In this document: positions 1-13,827 of the stretch, piece after piece | Layout of the letters: each line of letters begins with the position of its first letter | Position numbering within the stretch: position 1 is the first letter of the stretch | NCBI RefSeq assembly: GCF_033568475.1 | Contig: NC_133122.1 | Span: 180,997,449 to 181,061,448 of the forward strand | Direction: 5' to 3' | Length of the DNA stretch: 64,000 nt | Source: Henckelia pumila | Lineage: Eukaryota; Streptophyta; Magnoliopsida; Lamiales; Gesneriaceae | The notes under the pieces: generated by a model | What the model was told of the DNA's origin: nothing | Seen by the model: only the letters and a program-made list of their open reading frames with translations | The model's database searches: none | Position numbers and translations under genes: made by a program

Positions 1-305
1 CACATTTGAGATTAGTCCAAAAATTAATATATCATCATCTACATCATCACACACTAATTTTCAACATTTTACAACTCAATATTCAACAATAATAAAATAA
101 TATATTTTCAACAAAACTTTTATTTTATAAATCTTAAAATTACATTACACATTTTTTGTCAATTTATTTTATTTCATTCTTAAATATATTTATTTCTCAT
201 TATTATTTTTCAAATATATTTTTTGGTACAGGTGATAGCATGTGATTATGGAGACTTTTGATGTCAAAGTAATTCATTTGGGAAAATAGTTTTTCAATCC
301 GTTAA
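1..305. other. AT-rich spacer
   Basis: I see no coding potential, RNA gene or clear repeat here. The stretch is AT-rich plant intergenic sequence leading into a foldback element. Confidence 0.6.
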
Positions 306-509
306 CTTGTCATTTTTTTGTTTTGGTTAATTAATTTTTCAGAGTTTGGTTTTGACACACTTACTTCTAATTTTCGATTATTTTGGTCTAACTATTGACG
401 TGACAAACTGTCACGTCAGCAATTGAACTAAAATAACAGAAAATTAAAAGTTAGTATATCAAAACCAAAATTTAAAAATTTAATGGACCAAAACAAAAAA
501 ATGGACAAG
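306..509. mobile_element. Foldback MITE
   Basis: Two arms of roughly 90 bases are inverted copies of each other. The outer ends pair as CATTTTTTTGTTTTGG on the left and its exact complement on the right, and the arms meet around a central GACGTGACAAACTGTCACGTC palindrome-like core. There is no coding capacity. Such foldback elements are usually non-autonomous DNA transposons, but I could not see a convincing target duplication, so the superfamily is open. Confidence 0.6.
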
Positions 510-618
510 ATAATAAGAAAAAAATCATTTTCTCATTCATTTTACGGATTTTTATTTATTTTCTATGCTAAATTCGTGACATCATTGTCATACATTACAT
601 CATTAATTTCTTTAATTT

Positions 619-870
619 AAAAAGAGTTGACCCTGAAGGGGACCCCATCTTACATGAGTCAGAGACACATTGGCTCATGCGGGGGTTAAATCGAGGGATG
701 CGCACGAACGACAGAGACCTGAAGGAGGGAGCAACATGACCAACCCCCAGAGTATACCCCACAGTATTTCAGCAGGGAATATGCTCCACACGAAGATCGA
801 ACCCGCAACGCTGAGAAATTTTTTCCCACGTCACCTCAGGCCTTACCAATTCGTCTATGCCCCTGTGGGT
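619..870 (-). mobile_element. tRNA-derived SINE with target duplication
   Basis: Read on the minus strand, the element opens with a tRNA-like head: an A-box-like segment near 843-857 and a B-box GGTTCGATC at 795-803. It ends in a short T run (619-623 on the plus strand is AAAAA), as in plant SINEs with T-stretch tails. It is flanked by a 17-bp direct repeat, ATTAATTTCTTTAATTT at 602-618 and 871-887, with one mismatch. This is the expected result of LINE-type target-primed reverse transcription. A real tRNA gene is excluded because no cloverleaf of normal length forms and the body continues for about 180 bases beyond the head. Confidence 0.8.
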
Positions 871-1329
871 ATTAATTGCTTTAATTTTTGTGTGTAGATT
901 CATTTTGATGCGTTAAAAAATTTAACATCAATTAAATTACCTCGAACCGATAATCAACAAATCAATTTCTTCAATAAACCGAGCCGAATGATCCCAAAAT
1001 ATTTCTGTGTATCAAAGAAACATGTGAGATGGCTCGCCCGAAGGTGAAGCCACTCCGACGCTCAAGTCAGTATAGGATTCAATAAAAATGGTATGGAAAG
1101 CGTATAGAAAAGATATCATACCATTATGGAGATATCCGGATTCCGTTGTTCCAACATATAAGTAAAGATATGATATGATTTTTCTCATATCATCCATACT
1201 ACCTTCCGGAGAGAAGTGACGACGAGTGAAACGAGGAGGAACTTTGAAGTGATTGAATTTATATTTTAGAGCATAAAGACAACATTCTGGTTGTTTGCAA
1301 TTTCCTTTGAGCATTCACGATGGAGTGAA

Positions 1330-1740
1330 CTTATATGGTGCCGAGATGGTCGGGCTTGTGATTTTTGCCAAGTTAATGGACTTGTCTTCATTGTCAAGTT
1401 AATGAGTTTATAGTGCCGAGCTGGTCGGTCTTTTGGGAGAGGCCACGAGTGGTGTGGACTTACATGTTGTCGAACTGGTCGGGCTTTTGATGGAGGCCAC
1501 GAGTGCCATGGGCATACACGTTGCCGAACTGGTCGGGCTTTTGAGGGAGGCCACGAGTTGCGTGGGATATGCCAAGCTGGTCGGGCTTTTGAGTTGACCA
1601 CAAATTGCGTGGTATGTGCCGATCTTGGTCGGACTTTTGAGTTGACGACAAATTGCGTGGTATGTACCAAGTTTGGTCGAGCTTTTGAGTTGATCACAAA
1701 ATGCATGATATGTGCCGAGCTTGGCCGGACTTATAAAGTG
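1330..1740. repeat. Tandem array, 48/54-bp units
   Basis: Units start at about 1435, 1489, 1543, 1591, 1639 and 1687. The first spacings are 54 bp and the later ones 48 bp. Each unit carries a version of GGTCGGGCTTTTGAG followed by a GGCCACGAG or GACCACAAA segment. Both periods are multiples of three, so several frames stay open across the array. Those open frames are a by-product of the repeat and not evidence of genes. It lies inside the non-autonomous LTR element. Confidence 0.85.
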
Positions 1741-1910
1741 TCGAGACATAGATTGAGTCTTACTGCTAGATTGCATGTCCGATGTCATAGAATAGGGCCT
1801 TATTGCAAGATTGCACGCTCGATGTCGTAGAATAGGGCCTTATTGCAAGATTGCATGTCCGCTATAATAGAATTAGTTCTTACTGCAAGATTGGATGTCC
1901 GATGTCTGTA
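1741..1910. repeat. Tandem array, 40-bp units
   Basis: About four copies of a 40-bp unit containing AGAATAGGGCCTTATTGCAA, with starts at 1789, 1829 and 1869. It abuts the 48/54-bp array and is also inside the LTR element. Confidence 0.85.
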
Positions 1911-2640
1911 AAAAAACCCAAACAAAGGTACAAGGCAATAGAAATCAAATACGATATTGGGATAATTAAACGCATGACTTCACATAAAAAATTTATTGTG
2001 AGATATCTCCAGATTTGTCACAACAACAAGAATAGTTTTCTAAAAATAAAAACACTTAGAAAATTTATCGTTATTTCTCGAGTTACCGAGTAAGCTTGAC
2101 TAGGTTGTCACAAGATGTCAAGATGCGGTGCACGGATTTTTGTTCAACACGGAGAAACGAATAGCCCTAATTTTTTTTCTTCGTTTTTCTTCAACCGTAG
2201 AGAGCACATGGGAATAGATTTCGTTCCCACAGACGGCGCCAATTGATGCGTTCAAAAATTTAACATCAAATAAATTATCTCGAACCAATAATCAACGAAC
2301 CAATTTCTTCAATAAACCGAGCTGAATTATCCCAAAATATTTCTGTGTATCAAAAAAAACATGTGAGATGTCCGATGCTCAAATCAGTATAGGATTCAAT
2401 AGAAAAGATATGAAAAGCGTATGGAAAAGTGTGTTAAAGCATATAAAAGAGTTGTAAAAAAATTATTAGTCAACTAGAATTATGAATTAGAGAGTGCCCC
2501 TCATTTATAGGAAGAGAGTGTCTCTCAATGTAGAATTTTAATGTATAAGTCAACTAGAATTATAAATATCTATGCAATATTATGATATATCTCTAAAATA
2601 TAAATAAAGATATATCATCAGATTTATTGCTTTATCCTAT

Positions 2641-3023
2641 AATACTATAGTTTAGAAATCTTGATTGTATTTAAAATAATAAAAATATTCATTAAAAAAA
2701 CAAAATTTAAAATCAACCATCTAAATCATACCCAACCAAAAACACGGGTTTGGTTTTTAATTATTAATGGACTTGAATTGATTTCAATTTTTATCAAGCC
2801 GAATCAATCCGCACATGCTCACACCGGTATACTCTCACTATGCCAAATTTCACTGCAACAATTCAATACTTATAATTTCAAAATTAATATAAATTTATAC
2901 TTTATTACCAAATTCTTGAAATCTATATGTACTATATTTGAAGTACAATCTTTATTGGTCAAACGTAAATCAAAATTACAATTGCATCCTCATTTATACG
3001 GACAATATATTAACGAATGTCTT
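2641..3023. other. AT-rich spacer
   Basis: No recognisable gene. One open frame at 2661-3029 has the biased composition of AT-rich noncoding DNA and matches no family I know. Confidence 0.5.
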
Positions 3024-3182
3024 TTGTGAGACGGTCTCACGAATCTTTATCTTTGAGACATGTCAACTAGGCGCATATTCAGAATAAAAAGTATCAACTT
3101 CGCCATAAAATGCAATATTTTTTCACAACTGACTGAATCAAGAGATCGTCTCACAATATTTACTCGTGAGACCGTCTCACAA
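3024..3182. mobile_element. MITE with GAGACGGTCTCA ends
   Basis: The left end TGTGAGACGGTCTCAC (3025-3040) and right end GTGAGACCGTCTCACA (3166-3181) are inverted copies of each other, and each is itself nearly palindromic. The body shows an AAAAAGTAT segment typical of this common plant repeat. Related copies lie at about 22860 and 23135. Confidence 0.7.
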
Positions 3183-3394
3183 TAATTTTTCTGATATTAA
3201 TAAGGTTAAGAGTTTAGATAATTTATTTATAATTAGCATATCTTGTCTTCTTTTTAAATTTTTTAAATTACTAAATATTATTTAATATTTATCTAAAATT
3301 TTGAATATTTAATTTATGATATCACCCTAAACGTAACACGAAAATTAATTAACACAATAAATTTATATATATACACGGTCACATATAAATAAGA

Positions 3395-3396
<2 letters not shown>

Positions 3397-3450
<54 letters not shown>
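3397..3450. repeat. TA dinucleotide microsatellite
   Basis: An uninterrupted TA run of about 54 bases. It forms the left flank of the hairpin MITE at 3456-3566. Confidence 0.95.
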
Positions 3451-3452
<2 letters not shown>

Positions 3453-3455
3453 TTT

Positions 3456-3566
3456 TTTTATGGTGCCCAACACTATATGCCCACTTCATGCCCACCATGT
3501 ACAATAGATGAGTTGACTTGTACATGGTGAGCATGAAGTGGGCATATAATGTTGGGCACCATAAAA
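3456..3566. mobile_element. Near-perfect hairpin MITE
   Basis: The left arm TTTTATGGTGCCCAACA pairs with TGTTGGGCACCATAAAA on the right. The arms of about 47 bases match almost throughout, with a loop of about 16 bases. The element sits between two TA runs, which fits insertion into a TA target as in Tc1/mariner (Stowaway) MITEs, although the target duplication cannot be told apart from the microsatellite. Confidence 0.8.
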
Positions 3567-3595
3567 GAACATTATATATATATATATATAAAGAA

Positions 3596-3900
3596 TCTCC
3601 CCCTTAGACACCATCTTTTAAATTGCCAAAATTGCCCTTATGTAATATAAATATTACAATTTTATTTTTATTTGTTTTGTTTTTGAAATTTTGATATTTC
3701 AAATTTTCATATTTTTCTCAACTAAACATTGTAGATAAGATAAATTGATAAAAAAAAATTTAAATTTATTTTTATATTATTTTATAAATGTTAAAAAATA
3801 AATTTAAATATTATTGAAAAAATAATATTTATATATAACATACAATATTAAATATATTGTATGATTTTATACACACGCAACGCGTGTGCGATTATGCTAG
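3596..3900 (+). mobile_element. Short non-autonomous Helitron candidate
   Basis: The 3' end is CTAG (3897-3900) followed by T. Upstream of it, after about 8 bases, is a GC-rich hairpin CACACGC-AAC-GCGTGTG (about 3872-3888). This is the classic Helitron 3' terminus. A possible 5' end TCTCCCCC begins at 3596 after an A, matching the A|T target rule. The 5' end is the weaker call. Confidence 0.5.
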
Positions 3901-3984
3901 TATATATAATAAGCATTTGAAGTTTACACCAAGTCGTGTAAATATCAATACGTTATTATACGTATAAAGCTAAAAATGCATTAG

Positions 3985-3985
<1 letters not shown>

Positions 3986-4042
<57 letters not shown>
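3986..4042. repeat. ATT trinucleotide microsatellite
   Basis: About 19 uninterrupted ATT units. Confidence 0.95.
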
Positions 4043-4189
4043 TTTAAAAAAAACACCGCCTGTTATGACGGGGGTTTGACAGACCCCTACCCGTTCCATT
4101 AGCATCATTATTTGTGTGAACTTCTCAATCTATCCTTATTAACTGCCCTTTAATCCAAATATACCCTTATTAAATACCACTAAGATGAT

Positions 4190-5859
4190 GTTTGGCTGAG
4201 TTTTATAAACTCTACAAAACAACTTATAAGCTGTTTTAGAGAAAAAATCTCGGTTCAGTCCTAAATATTTGGACACATTTTCGGTTCAGTCCTAAATATT
4301 TGGACGTTCCCGGTTTGGTCCTAAATGTTTCTCAAAAGTCCCGGTTCAGTCCTAGATGTTTATACGTTCCCGGCTTGGTCCTAAATGTTTCCCAAAAGTT
4401 CCCGGTTTAGTCCTAAATATTTTTACATTCGTGCCAAATATTTCTCAAAAGTTTCCGGTTTGATCCTTCCATCTACTCGTGTGTTAAAACTAACACCGCA
4501 TAGTGTTATATCATTTATGATTGAGTTTTATATTATTTATTATATATTTAACATTAAACAAGTTGTAAATAAAACACAAATTTATTAGAGCTTTTATCCA
4601 AATTTAAATCAATTTTACACAATGTTCAAAATGAAAATATTAAATTCATGATGCTACAAAATAAAAACTTAAATAAAATAAACGAAACTTGAGGAATTAA
4701 AATTTAATGATGTTATTTCACATTTCTATTAATTTTGTTATATTTTCATTCACGATGCTTACACATTTAAGAAAAAATCTGGAGGTTGGAAAAAGATATA
4801 TATCTTTTTAAAACTCTTTTTATAATTTAAAAAAATTAGTATTTGAGAAAAATTCACTATTAAATAAAACTTAATTTCATATCACTACTTCAACAGTGGT
4901 TAAATAATTCATTATATTTTCTCAATTGTTAACCATAAGTATTATTCTCTTGAAAAATTTGTTGAAAATTTCAAATATTTTGTAAAATAAGTAATGCTAG
5001 TTATTTGATAAAACATTTGTTTATTTGTTTGTGATTGATAATTTTTTTAACTATAAGATTGCACGGTTTAATTATTTTTTTATTCTATAATTTTATTTTG
5101 CATAATTTATATTATATTTTCATTTGAAAGAAATTCTTGTTCATTTATTATTATTATTATTATTATTTTATTTAACTTTGTCTTTTGTTTGTAAGTTTTT
5201 TTTTATCACACTTTGTTTGTAGATGGAAGGACCAAATCGATAACTTTTAGAAAATATTGAAGACGGAATCTGGAACCTAAAACATTTAGGGCTGAACTGG
5301 AAATTTTTAAAAATATTTGGGACCAAACCGGGAACATAAAAATATTTAGGACTGAATCGGGAATTTTTGGAAAATATTTGGGACCAACCGGGAACGTTCA
5401 AACATTTAGGACTGAACCGGGATTTTCCCCCTGTTTTAGAGCTTATAAACTCTTAAATTTTGTCCAAACAGCTTATAAGCTGTTTTTTAAAAAGTAAGAG
5501 ATCTTTTTCTAACATTCTATCTTTCTAATATATCCTTGAATATTTTTATAAATTCTCATCATATCCTACATCCATTAAATATTAAATATTAATTTTTTTA
5601 AAAAAATCCAAATCACATAAATTTTTCTAAATTAAAATATTAAAATATTTTTATTTTTTAATATAAGTTTATTCTAAAACTATTTTCGTATATGAATAAC
5701 TCGAAACCTTATTTCCATAACATTATATTTTTTTTTTTGGTAATTTTGACAATAATAAGATCTTATAATATCAAACATATCAACATCTTTAAATAAGTCT
5801 TAACAGCTTTTAAGCTCATAAAACAGCTTTTAAGCTCTTTTTAATAAACTTAGCCTAAA
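4190..5859. mobile_element. Outer MITE split by a Mutator-like element
   Basis: The sequence TTTGGCTGAGTTTTATAAA at 4191 reappears inverted and diverged as AATAAACTTAGCCTAAA near 5843-5859. The arms share CTTATAAGCTGTTTT-type motifs. A nearer alternative right end is GTCCAAAC at about 5462-5469. Either way an older inverted-repeat element was interrupted by the Mutator-like element at 4240-5430. The outer limits are uncertain. Confidence 0.45.
4240..5430. mobile_element. Non-autonomous Mutator-like element, long TIRs
   Basis: Terminal inverted repeats of about 230 bases are built from repeated versions of CGGTTCAGTCCTAAAT and CCGGTTTGGTCCTAAAT. The left one runs to about 4475 and the right one from about 5220 to 5430. 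Both end inside at a shared GGTCCTTCCATCTAC-like boundary. The direct repeat CTGTTTTAGAG flanks the element at 4231-4241 and 5431-5441, so a target duplication of 9-11 bp fits the 9-bp rule of Mutator-like elements. The centre is AT-rich and codes for nothing recognisable. Confidence 0.75.
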
Positions 5860-6243
5860 TTAATTATATATAATCAATTAATTTTGTCATATTTTGGTGA
5901 GTTTTAATATTTGAAAATAATTTGTCACCATATAATTTTTAACAACTTGATTGATTTATTTTCTATTTTAAAATAAAAATAAAGTTTTTTCCAATCAATT
6001 TTTGCATCTCACAAACTATAATGTTTTAAAATACAAACAATATTATTTGAACGTATAATTTATAAGCACACACATTACGTGTGTGAAGACATTAGTTTAA
6101 TTTAATTATACAATATCTTCCCAACTTGTAGGATATCATGAATCCAGCAAAACTTTCTACAATTGGCATTAAATAAACTCATGTGTTATTTGAAGGGCAA
6201 ATTGAAACCATATAACTTCCAAGTAATGGAAGCAAAATCAGCG
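5860..6243. other. Spacer and E2 gene 3' flank
   Basis: AT-rich sequence. A CACACAC/GTGTGTG hairpin at about 6067-6085 followed by ATTAGT resembles a decayed Helitron 3' end. The last part is presumably the 3' UTR of the E2 gene, which lies on the minus strand and ends at 6244. Confidence 0.5.
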
Positions 6244-6983
<740 letters not shown>

Positions 6984-7057
6984 TGTTATAAGTTAAAATC
7001 TCACAATGTAGGAAAATCTCGACTTTGGGATATGAAACTTAGCATTAATGCCACAAG

Positions 7058-7068
7058 CTTATATAAAA
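7058..7068 (-). promoter_or_regulatory. TATA-like box of the E2 gene
   Basis: On the minus strand the sequence reads CTTTTATATAAGC about 75-85 bases upstream of the E2 start codon. This implies a short 5' UTR. Nothing else in the promoter stands out. Confidence 0.5.
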
Positions 7069-7069
7069 G

Positions 7070-8345
7070 GGACGAGAGAGTGGAGAAAATGGCTTGTTCA
7101 TGGTATAAATTCCTTATGGTAAAGTGACCATTACATTTTCTTCTTGAAAAAGAGGTTCCAGTTGACTTCTAGAAAATCTTCCCATTAAAAAATGTGATAC
7201 CTTCTTTCGGCGCTGAAAAATATGGAAAAAGGAACTTCAGAAATTTTAATTCATCAACCTTATATTTAACATATTTGACACTCTCGTTCCTTATCATATT
7301 GAAAATTAATAATATATAGGATATGAGTTCAAAATACATTAAATACAGAAGAAGTGAATGCAAAGAACCAAAAAAAGTTTTATTATTTTGCAATATCTTA
7401 AAAGAAAAAGGACAAAATAAACTTTCATTTAAATTTCTCTATCACTATAAGTACCACTTGCGAAGTTGCGAAGAAGAGATTTCCAAGAAACACACTTGGA
7501 AATGCCCAAATCCAGCGGTTCAAATTCGATTCGTGTAGTACAAATTTGTAAAGGAGAGAATTGTCCACTTTTAAAGGTTCTCTTCAAGATTTATACGCAA
7601 TACACATATTGTATTCATCAAGAGTGGATCGCCATTAACCACGGAATCTAATATTTAGCCTTTAATAAATTGACCAAAACTTTATTCCATTCTTGTCAAG
7701 GAGAAGAACAATCAGATGTATAAAATTAGAAAGAGTGTTGCTTAATATTTAGGCAATAGAAGTTCTAAGATTATCTTGGATTTGTTAAAGCCAAGGAATC
7801 CTACAAGTGCCAACATACATAATAATTCAATAATACATACAAAAAATTAGATGAAATAATACTGATAGATTTGGATCATATGAGGCAAAACTTCTCTCTC
7901 TCTCTCAAAAATGTCACAATAATTAAATTAAATAATTAAAAATTAAAAAAAATTAAAAGTACACGAAAGATTGTAAGTTTATGTATCCAAATTAAAAATA
8001 ATAACGTGAATTCGAAAGCATGGAAAAGTGATTACATTGAAAATAGAATGTAACAAGACCTGTTATGTTAAACAGAATCACAACTGTTGGCCTAGTTCAT
8101 ACTTCATACATAAGAGAAAGCTAATTGAAGTAAATTTGAACAACGAAGTGGTCTAAAGGGCGACTTAGCAATCAAAGATCAAATTCACTAGCATAATCCA
8201 AGCCAAAGCTATCACAAGAGATCATGAACACAGAATCCAAGCCACCATTACTTTCACAGATCATTGGGATTGAGGTAGAAGCAAAAGAAAGGGGAATTGG
8301 GAGAAAATGGCATTTGACGAACAGTTATCCTTCTTCTAGTGCTGA
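7070..8345. other. Intergenic spacer
   Basis: Promoter side of the E2 gene followed by the 3' flank of the ROP gene. Short open frames near 7323-7651 and 8224-8472 have no family resemblance, and the last of these overlaps the ROP terminal exon on the opposite strand. I see no RNA gene or transposon ends. Confidence 0.5.
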
Positions 8346-11392
<3,047 letters not shown>

Positions 11393-11589
11393 CTAGTGAC
11401 GTAGTACATGCGTTGCATGTGCAATATAGTATATATATACATAAATTTTTTTTAAAGTGGTTGAGTTTTTTTAGTGTAGAAGTTTTGTATAAATTTACAT
11501 GGGCAAAATAACAAAGAAATTTTGGTGTGTTCATGCCACACCAAAAAATAGTTTTTCTAATACCCTCAACTATTATAAAATATAGTAGA

Positions 11590-12412
11590 GATATATAGAG
11601 TTTTGATATATTGAACAACCATCATGTGTACTTATGTGTGAACCGACTGATGCGGTGTTTGTCTATTAAATGTAGATAATGTCACGCAGCGGTGCACACG
11701 TAAGTACACATAATGGTTGCTCACTAGGGGTGATCACATTTTTTCAAAAACCGCCCGAACCGACCACCCCGCACCGCCCCGCACCGTCGTATTTCATTTT
11801 TTGAAATAATCGCGGTTTTAAAAAAAAATAAAAACCGCCCCGCCGCTATGGTTCGGTTATAATTTTTGGCCCAAACCGCCCCGCCCCGCACCGCACCGCC
11901 GTGTATAGTGGTATTTAATTAGGGTTATATTTATAGAACATTGTATATACATTAAACACAATAGATTCGATCCTATGCCGCCTCCACTCTCTTCTCTCTC
12001 AACTCTTCTTCAAAAAATTTTCCCTTCTTTCTCTCTTCATAATCTATTTACTACTTCTCTATACAAATATTAATCATCAACTTGCCTAAACATACTATAG
12101 TTGATTAACTTTATTTTGTCGCTTGATTGTTATTTTATTTAGTTTTATTTTGTTTATTATAGTTTTCATTCATTATTCTAATAATTTGAATAGCTTTATT
12201 TTTTTTTTCATTTTACCTATCATTAAAAAAACCGCGAACCGACCGCAACCGCTTAAAACCGCCGAAAACCGCGAAAATGATTTTACATATAAAACCGCAA
12301 CAAAAAAAATTATAATATAACCGAACCGCAATTGACAATTCGGTTTGAATTTCTTATGAAAAACCGCCAAACCCACCGTGATCACCCCTATTGCTCACAA
12401 TATCAAAATTCT
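11590..12412. mobile_element. Foldback MITE interrupted by hAT element
   Basis: The arm TTGATATATTGAACAACCAT (near 11602) and its diverged inverse ATGGTTGCTCAC...AATATCAAA (11713-11724 and 12399-12407) flank a short centre. The right arm is cut by the element at 11725-12390. A third copy of the arm follows at about 12420-12480. The outer limits are approximate. Confidence 0.55.
11725..12390. mobile_element. hAT-like non-autonomous element
   Basis: Terminal inverted repeats TAGGGGTGATCAC occur at both ends. A perfect 8-bp target duplication TTGCTCAC lies at 11717-11724 and 12391-12398. The subterminal regions carry many CCGCACCGC / AAACCGC repeats. There is no transposase. The 8-bp duplication assigns it to hAT. 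Confidence 0.88.
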
Positions 12413-12480
12413 ATATTATAGAGTTTTGATATGTTGAGCAACCATCATGTGTACTTATATGTACACCGACTGATGTAGTG

Positions 12481-12483
<3 letters not shown>

Positions 12484-12526
<43 letters not shown>
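12484..12526. repeat. TA microsatellite
   Basis: A TA run of about 43 bases inside the Helitron. Confidence 0.9.
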
Positions 12527-12530
<4 letters not shown>

Positions 12531-12721
12531 GAAAGTAAAAAAAAAGGTTAAAGAAATTTTGTAAATATATCAATTAATTTTATAAAAAATTATTATACAT
12601 CAATGATAAAAAAAAAATTAAAGTGACAATTTGATGATTACATCTGATAAACATCAAAGGACAAACAATGAGAGTTGGTCATACTAGTACCAACCCTCAA
12701 CTTTAATATATTATATAGAGA

Positions 12722-13172
12722 TTACACCAAATAAAGTTTGTTTCTATGTATAATAATTTTATTTAATTCATGTGTCAACTGTTGATGAGATGATATTATA
12801 AGAGTAGTAACATTACACTACATCTAATAGTCTAATTTTAATTTCAACATATGAAGTCCACATATTTTCATGAAACTCGCATATCCAAATCAATTTTGAG
12901 TAATTGGATCTTACATTATCAAGGTACTACCCTTATGATTGCATGAACTTAACATATCTTTACTTAGATATACATTCACATTTGATGATTTGAAATTAGA
13001 ACTTGCAATGATTCAAAAAAAAAAATAGAACTTACAATAAGTAAAACCAATATTATTAATTTTTCCATTCATTTAAGATGCAAGATATAAACTTCTTCTA
13101 ATAAAAAAAATGCTCATGTTCAATCTGAAATAATAACGAAACAACCTTTGGCTTGTGAATCCAAAAAATCTG
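12722..13172. other. AT-rich spacer
   Basis: No gene or clear repeat is seen between the Helitron and the Tat-type retroelement. Confidence 0.5.
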
Positions 13173-13827
13173 TGATACCTCACGAATGGGCCCATCACAT
13201 GCTTGAATCCCAATGAAGGCCCATAACCAGAGACTAAAGTCTAAATCTCATTCTAAGAAGTAGGGTCGGCCCATGAGATAAGTGTTGAAGAAGAGGTATG
13301 TTGGCTCCCAAGGGATGAGAGAGAGCACTATCAAGTTGGACCCTAGCCATGAGATCTCTAGGGTAAGACAAAAGCCTATGGCAATATGAAATAGAGATGT
13401 GAAATTAGATGTGGAGGTGTAGAGAAAAGAAGTGGAGGAGGGGCTCGCCTAAGGTGGGTGAGTAGACGAGCCCTAAGGTGGTAAGCTTGACTTTGTATCT
13501 TGGGTTGTCTTTGGAGGGCGAGCCCTGAAGAAGAGACGCGTGAACTACATGCTCGTGGTCCCCTACAAAGTGTTTGTGGCCCCTACCTTACTTCTTATAA
13601 ATACGGGTTTGCTCCATTCATTTGCATTCATCCACTTTCATTTTTGAGGGGCGCCCAAGATCCTCTTTCTCTTATTCGTTCACGTCTCTGACTTGAGAGT
13701 CGGAGGGGCTACGCCGGGACACCCTCCCGACCTCCTATAACATTATTTTCTTGATTTCAGGTTCATCTCTGGACTTGAATCTTTGGGCTCGAATTGGATC
13801 TGAACCATCAAATTTTAGTGATTATCA
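13173..13827 (+). repeat. 5' LTR of the Tat-type element
   Basis: About 655 bases, starting TGATACC and ending ATTATCA. It is alike over its whole length to the interrupted LTR at 48137-51202. A TATA-like TATAAATACGGG near 13597 probably marks the U3/R promoter. Confidence 0.8.

Larger units (their letters stand above)
906..2640 (-). mobile_element. Non-autonomous LTR element, decayed
   Basis: Two direct repeats begin TGATGCGTT at 906 and 2244 and stay alike for about 200 bases, so they look like the 3' and 5' LTRs of an element on the minus strand. Just inside the right LTR, at 2223-2243, the minus strand reads TTGGCGCCGTCTGTGGGAAC, a primer-binding-site sequence seen in plant gypsy elements of the Tat type. 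The interior carries two tandem arrays and no gag or pol. The right boundary near 2640 is approximate. The copies have diverged a good deal, so the element is old and looks broken. Confidence 0.6.
11393..12721 (-). mobile_element. Non-autonomous Helitron carrying nested elements
   Basis: On the minus strand the element begins TCTCTATATAATATATTAAAG at 12721, directly after an A, and ends in CTAG at 11396-11393, directly before a T. A hairpin ACATGC-AAC-GCATGT lies about 10 bases upstream of the CTAG. These are the defining Helitron ends with the A|T insertion site. It has no Rep/helicase coding region. Inside lie a foldback MITE and a hAT-like element, plus a TA microsatellite. Confidence 0.75.

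Noticed and set aside
780-870. Possible tRNA gene
   Set aside because: A and B boxes are present but no cloverleaf of normal length forms, and a 17-bp target duplication shows it is a SINE.
1266-1830. Several overlapping open frames on both strands
   Set aside because: They run through the 48/54-bp tandem array, whose period is a multiple of three, so open frames arise without coding.
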